Positions 62,050 through 64,000 of a stretch of DNA of 64,000 nucleotides are shown piece after piece; within the stretch, counting starts at the first letter, position 1, and each line of letters opens with the position of its first letter. Position numbers and translations under genes: made by a program. The notes under the pieces were generated by a model. The model worked only from the letters and a program-made list of their open reading frames with translations. It had not been told where the DNA came from and ran no database searches. Origin of the DNA: Cognatishimia sp. SS12 (GTDB lineage: Bacteria > Pseudomonadota > Alphaproteobacteria > Rhodobacterales > Rhodobacteraceae); contig NZ_JAQNCZ010000004.1 of NCBI RefSeq assembly GCF_028369055.1, positions 62,001 to 126,000 of the forward strand. The letters run 5' to 3'.

Positions 62050-62137
62050 GTGAGGGCGTGATAGGCGCTTGCGCGCGGGTCGTCAACGGGGCGCAGAGTG
62101 GCACCGGCGGGATTTGAGTATTTGGAAAAAGGTGAAG

Positions 62138-62839
62138 CTACGAAGCGCTTTGATCGGCCAGCTGCGCCATCAGCCGGGCGTCTTCGGCATCTTCGGGGCC
62201 GCTGGCCCAGGGACGAAAGCGGCTGCGAAAGGCGGCAAGGCAGGCCGAGGCGGCATCGGTGCCGGGGCCAAAATCCGCGGCCACCGGATAGCCAAAGCGC
62301 GCGGCGCTCTCAGACCAGCAAGGCGGGTCGGTTTCTAGCGGGATATCGCCGGGCCAAAGCGCCAGCCCCTGCCGCGCCAGCCGCTGCCAATCAAAGCGGC
62401 GACCCGGATCAATTTTGCGCGTGGGGGCCAGGTCGGAATGGGCAATGACTCCCGCCGCCGGAATGTCCCAACGCTGCATGATCTGTGGCAAGAGCCATTC
62501 CAGCGCTGTCATCAGCGGCGCGGCAAAAGGGCAATCGCCGCTATTGTCGAGCTCAATGCCGATGGAATGCGAGTTCACATCGGTGATCGCGCCCCATTGC
62601 CCGGCCCCGGCGTGCCAGGCGCGCTGGGTTTCATCAACCAGCTGCCAGATGTCGCCATGGTGCCCGATCAGGTAATGGGCGGAGACTTCGTTTTCCGGGG
62701 TGCACAGCGTTTTAAGCGCCGCTTTGGCGCTGTGCATCGCGGTGTAGTGCAGCACAATCAGCGCCGGGCGCGCGCCGTCGCGGCGCGGCCCGAAATTGGG
62801 CGAAGGATGGGGGATGATCTTGGGCGCGGGCCGCGCCAT
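62138..62839 (-). CDS. N-acetylmuramoyl-L-alanine amidase, AmpD-like
   Basis: This 233-aa amidase has the amidase_2 zinc site: ALIVLHYTAMHSAKAALKTL with His31, then EVSAHYLIGHHGDIWQLVDE, HSIGIELDNSG, and AHSDLAPTRKIDPGRRFDW with the second His and the Asp. No signal peptide is seen, so it probably acts in the cytoplasm on recycled anhydro-muropeptides like AmpD. It overlaps the Excalibur gene by one base and follows it on the minus strand, so the two are co-translated. Confidence 0.88.
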   Translation of the reverse strand: MARPAPKIIPHPSPNFGPRRDGARPALIVLHYTAMHSAKAALKTLCTPENEVSAHYLIGHHGDIWQLVDETQRAWHAGAGQWGAITDVNSHSIGIELDNSGDCPFAAPLMTALEWLLPQIMQRWDIPAAGVIAHSDLAPTRKIDPGRRFDWQRLARQGLALWPGDIPLETDPPCWSESAARFGYPVAADFGPGTDAASACLAAFRSRFRPWASGPEDAEDARLMAQLADQSAS

Positions 62840-63531
62840 CAGCCGCCCCGCGCGCGGCGGAAGGGCCGCGGATCCCAGGCGCAGGCATAGCCATCGCCAT
62901 CCGGGTCCAGCCCCTGGCGGTCCTTTTCAGGCCCGCCCCGGCTGAGGAAATCAATCTGCGCCTGATCTGGCGACGGATAGGCGCGGCAGTTGCGTTCAAA
63001 TCGCGCCTGCGCGTTGATCCCAAAGCGTTGATAGATGCGATTGCCCAATGGGTTGTCGGTCTGCAGCGCATATTCGACAATATTGGGCCCGCTGTTTTCG
63101 CGCTGCGGCAGGTCGGTGGGGGCAATCACCTGATACTGGCCCGCGATGGCCGCGCGGCGGCGCGCATCTTCTTCGATGGAGCGGCGATCGCCCACTGCTT
63201 CAAAATCGTTTTCATCCGACAGGCCAGCGTTTTCCAGCTGCAGGGGCTGCGGATTAGAGGGGCTGGCCTCGACCACGACACGGCCGTTCTGCACATTGGT
63301 GCTGGGGCTGACCGCGCTGGTCGATCCGGGCCGGGTGGCTTCCAGCGTCGCCAGCGTTTCTTCGGACACGGTCTGCGCCGGGGGCACGGCCGGGGTGAAG
63401 GGCGCGGGCACCGCCGCGGCACGCGGGCTGAGGTTGGCGTTGTCAAAGCCAACGCCCGCCGCCGAATCCGGGATTGGCGGGTCGCAGGCCGCCAGGGCCA
63501 GAAGGGCCACGCTGCTCAAGATCAACCGCAT
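62839..63531 (-). CDS. Excalibur-domain lipoprotein
   Basis: This 230-aa protein has a lipoprotein signal (MRLILSSVALLALAAC, Cys16), a long Pro/Ala/Ser-rich linker, and a C-terminal Excalibur-like region: NCRAYPSPDQAQIDFLSRGG, then LDPDGDGYACAWDPRPFR, in which DPDGDGYAC is the calcium-binding loop closed by a Cys-Cys pair. A GCGAGG ribosome site fits the ATG at 63531. It follows gatA by about 35 bases on the minus strand and overlaps the amidase gene. Confidence 0.85.
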   Translation of the reverse strand: MRLILSSVALLALAACDPPIPDSAAGVGFDNANLSPRAAAVPAPFTPAVPPAQTVSEETLATLEATRPGSTSAVSPSTNVQNGRVVVEASPSNPQPLQLENAGLSDENDFEAVGDRRSIEEDARRRAAIAGQYQVIAPTDLPQRENSGPNIVEYALQTDNPLGNRIYQRFGINAQARFERNCRAYPSPDQAQIDFLSRGGPEKDRQGLDPDGDGYACAWDPRPFRRARGG

Positions 63532-63566
63532 TGCATTGCCTCGCACTTGTTATCGTTGCGCCGGGT

Positions 63567-64000
63567 TTACCACCAATGGCCCGGCTTCGCCACGAATCCT
63601 GCTGCGTTTTCCAGCGCATAGGCGGTATTCAGCAGATCGCCCTCTTCCCAGGGGCGGCCAATCAGCTGCAGGCCCAAAGGCAGGCCCTGATCGCTCAGCC
63701 CCGTGGGCACGGAAATGCCCGGCAGGCCCGCGAGGTTGACGGTGACGGTAAAGACGTCATTGAGGTACATTTTGACCGGATCCGCGTCGTTCATTTCACC
63801 CAGCCCAAAGGCCGCAGAGGGCGTTGCCGGGGTCAGGATTGCATCGACACCGGCGGCAAAGACATCGTCAAAGTCTTTCTTGATCAGCGCGCGCACGCGG
63901 CGGGCGCGGTTGTAATAGGCGTCATAAAAGCCCGCAGACAACACATAGGTGCCGATCATCACACGGTTCTGCACCTCATGGCCAAAGCCTTCGGCGCGGG
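63567..64000 (-). CDS. gatA: Asp-tRNA(Asn)/Glu-tRNA(Gln) amidotransferase subunit A, C-terminal part
   Basis: The frame is open to the window end and reads [20 protein letters not shown], a segment conserved near the C-terminal third of GatA, then [20 protein letters not shown] and [20 protein letters not shown]. GatA is the amidase subunit of GatCAB, which amidates misacylated tRNA. The N-terminus, including the catalytic Ser-Ser-Lys, is beyond the window. It is followed by the Excalibur and amidase genes. Confidence 0.95.
   Translation of the reverse strand, partial: RAEGFGHEVQNRVMIGTYVLSAGFYDAYYNRARRVRALIKKDFDDVFAAGVDAILTPATPSAAFGLGEMNDADPVKMYLNDVFTVTVNLAGLPGISVPTGLSDQGLPLGLQLIGRPWEEGDLLNTAYALENAAGFVAKPGHWW

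Noticed and set aside
61442..62053. 203-aa plus-strand open frame over rnpB
   Set aside because: The region is RNase P RNA on the minus strand, with both conserved cores and paired ends. The protein is meaningless.
1..64000. CRISPR array, tRNA, rRNA, insertion sequence or prophage
   Set aside because: I looked for regular spacer repeats, cloverleaf sequences, transposase or integrase motifs and phage structural genes and found none.

Overview
The window is a high-G+C, densely packed bacterial chromosome segment. Gene content points to an alphaproteobacterium of the Rhodobacterales (Roseobacter group): a Hint-domain protein, HdaA next to ppk1/ppx, an ScfR-type short-chain acyl-CoA regulator next to propionyl-CoA carboxylase, a single LolC/E-type permease, the betB-betA/betI module and an A-type RNase P RNA. 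I see no phage, insertion sequence, CRISPR array, tRNA or rRNA. Most genes are ordinary core or metabolic genes.

Layout. 1-6.5 kb: start of dusA, a flavin reductase, an orphan Hint protein, a LysE-type exporter, ridA, clpX/clpP, an AdG-type DNA glycosylase and a small YdcZ-type DMT protein. 6.5-9.6 kb: an AT-richer islet with a second YdcZ-type gene, a lipocalin-like gene, a truncated and frameshifted second copy of the first DMT gene (7717-7872), and a TetR-CPBP protease pair behind a near-perfect palindrome. 9.6-17.4 kb: lolD and a LolC/E permease, a DUF2937 protein, a MerR regulator divergent from a membrane protein over a textbook MerR promoter, proS, a fasciclin protein, an AI-2E family permease and hdaA. 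17.5-24 kb: ppk1, ppx, a secreted acidic protein, an EEP-family phosphohydrolase, a TerB/DnaJ protein and a GNAT.

24-36 kb is the propionate/methylmalonyl-CoA region. It holds mcm, a DUF4174 protein, pccA, six small uncharacterised genes (several lipoproteins, one of only 47 aa), pccB, an MFS transporter and an ScfR-type regulator. Clusters of TTTGCAAA-like boxes lie upstream of pccB and of the regulator. This is the most coherent functional unit here: PCC and MCM would convert propionyl-CoA to succinyl-CoA under ScfR control.

36-46 kb: an alpha/beta hydrolase, betA/betB/betI (choline to glycine betaine), an argO-like exporter with divergent argP, a ClpP/crotonase-like membrane protein, yebC and an SLC13/RCK permease. 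46-56 kb: a TorF-type porin, a second SLC13 permease, ymdB, 5-formyl-THF cyclo-ligase, mgtE, guanine deaminase, a CAP protein, 8-oxoguanine deaminase, hisN and an XRE regulator. 56-64 kb: quinone oxidoreductase, LysR, DUF1127, Bax-inhibitor-like protein, small secreted proteins, GNAT, rpmG, rnpB, ampD-like amidase, an Excalibur lipoprotein and the 3' part of gatA, cut by the window end.

I found no obviously new multi-gene system. The items most worth a look are the pccB-pccA lipoprotein cluster with its operator arrays, the DMT gene remnant in the 6.5-9.6 kb islet, the TetR/CPBP pair with an apparently leaderless autoregulated start, and the MerR-controlled orphan membrane protein. All functions are read from motifs and family resemblance by eye; no searches were run.
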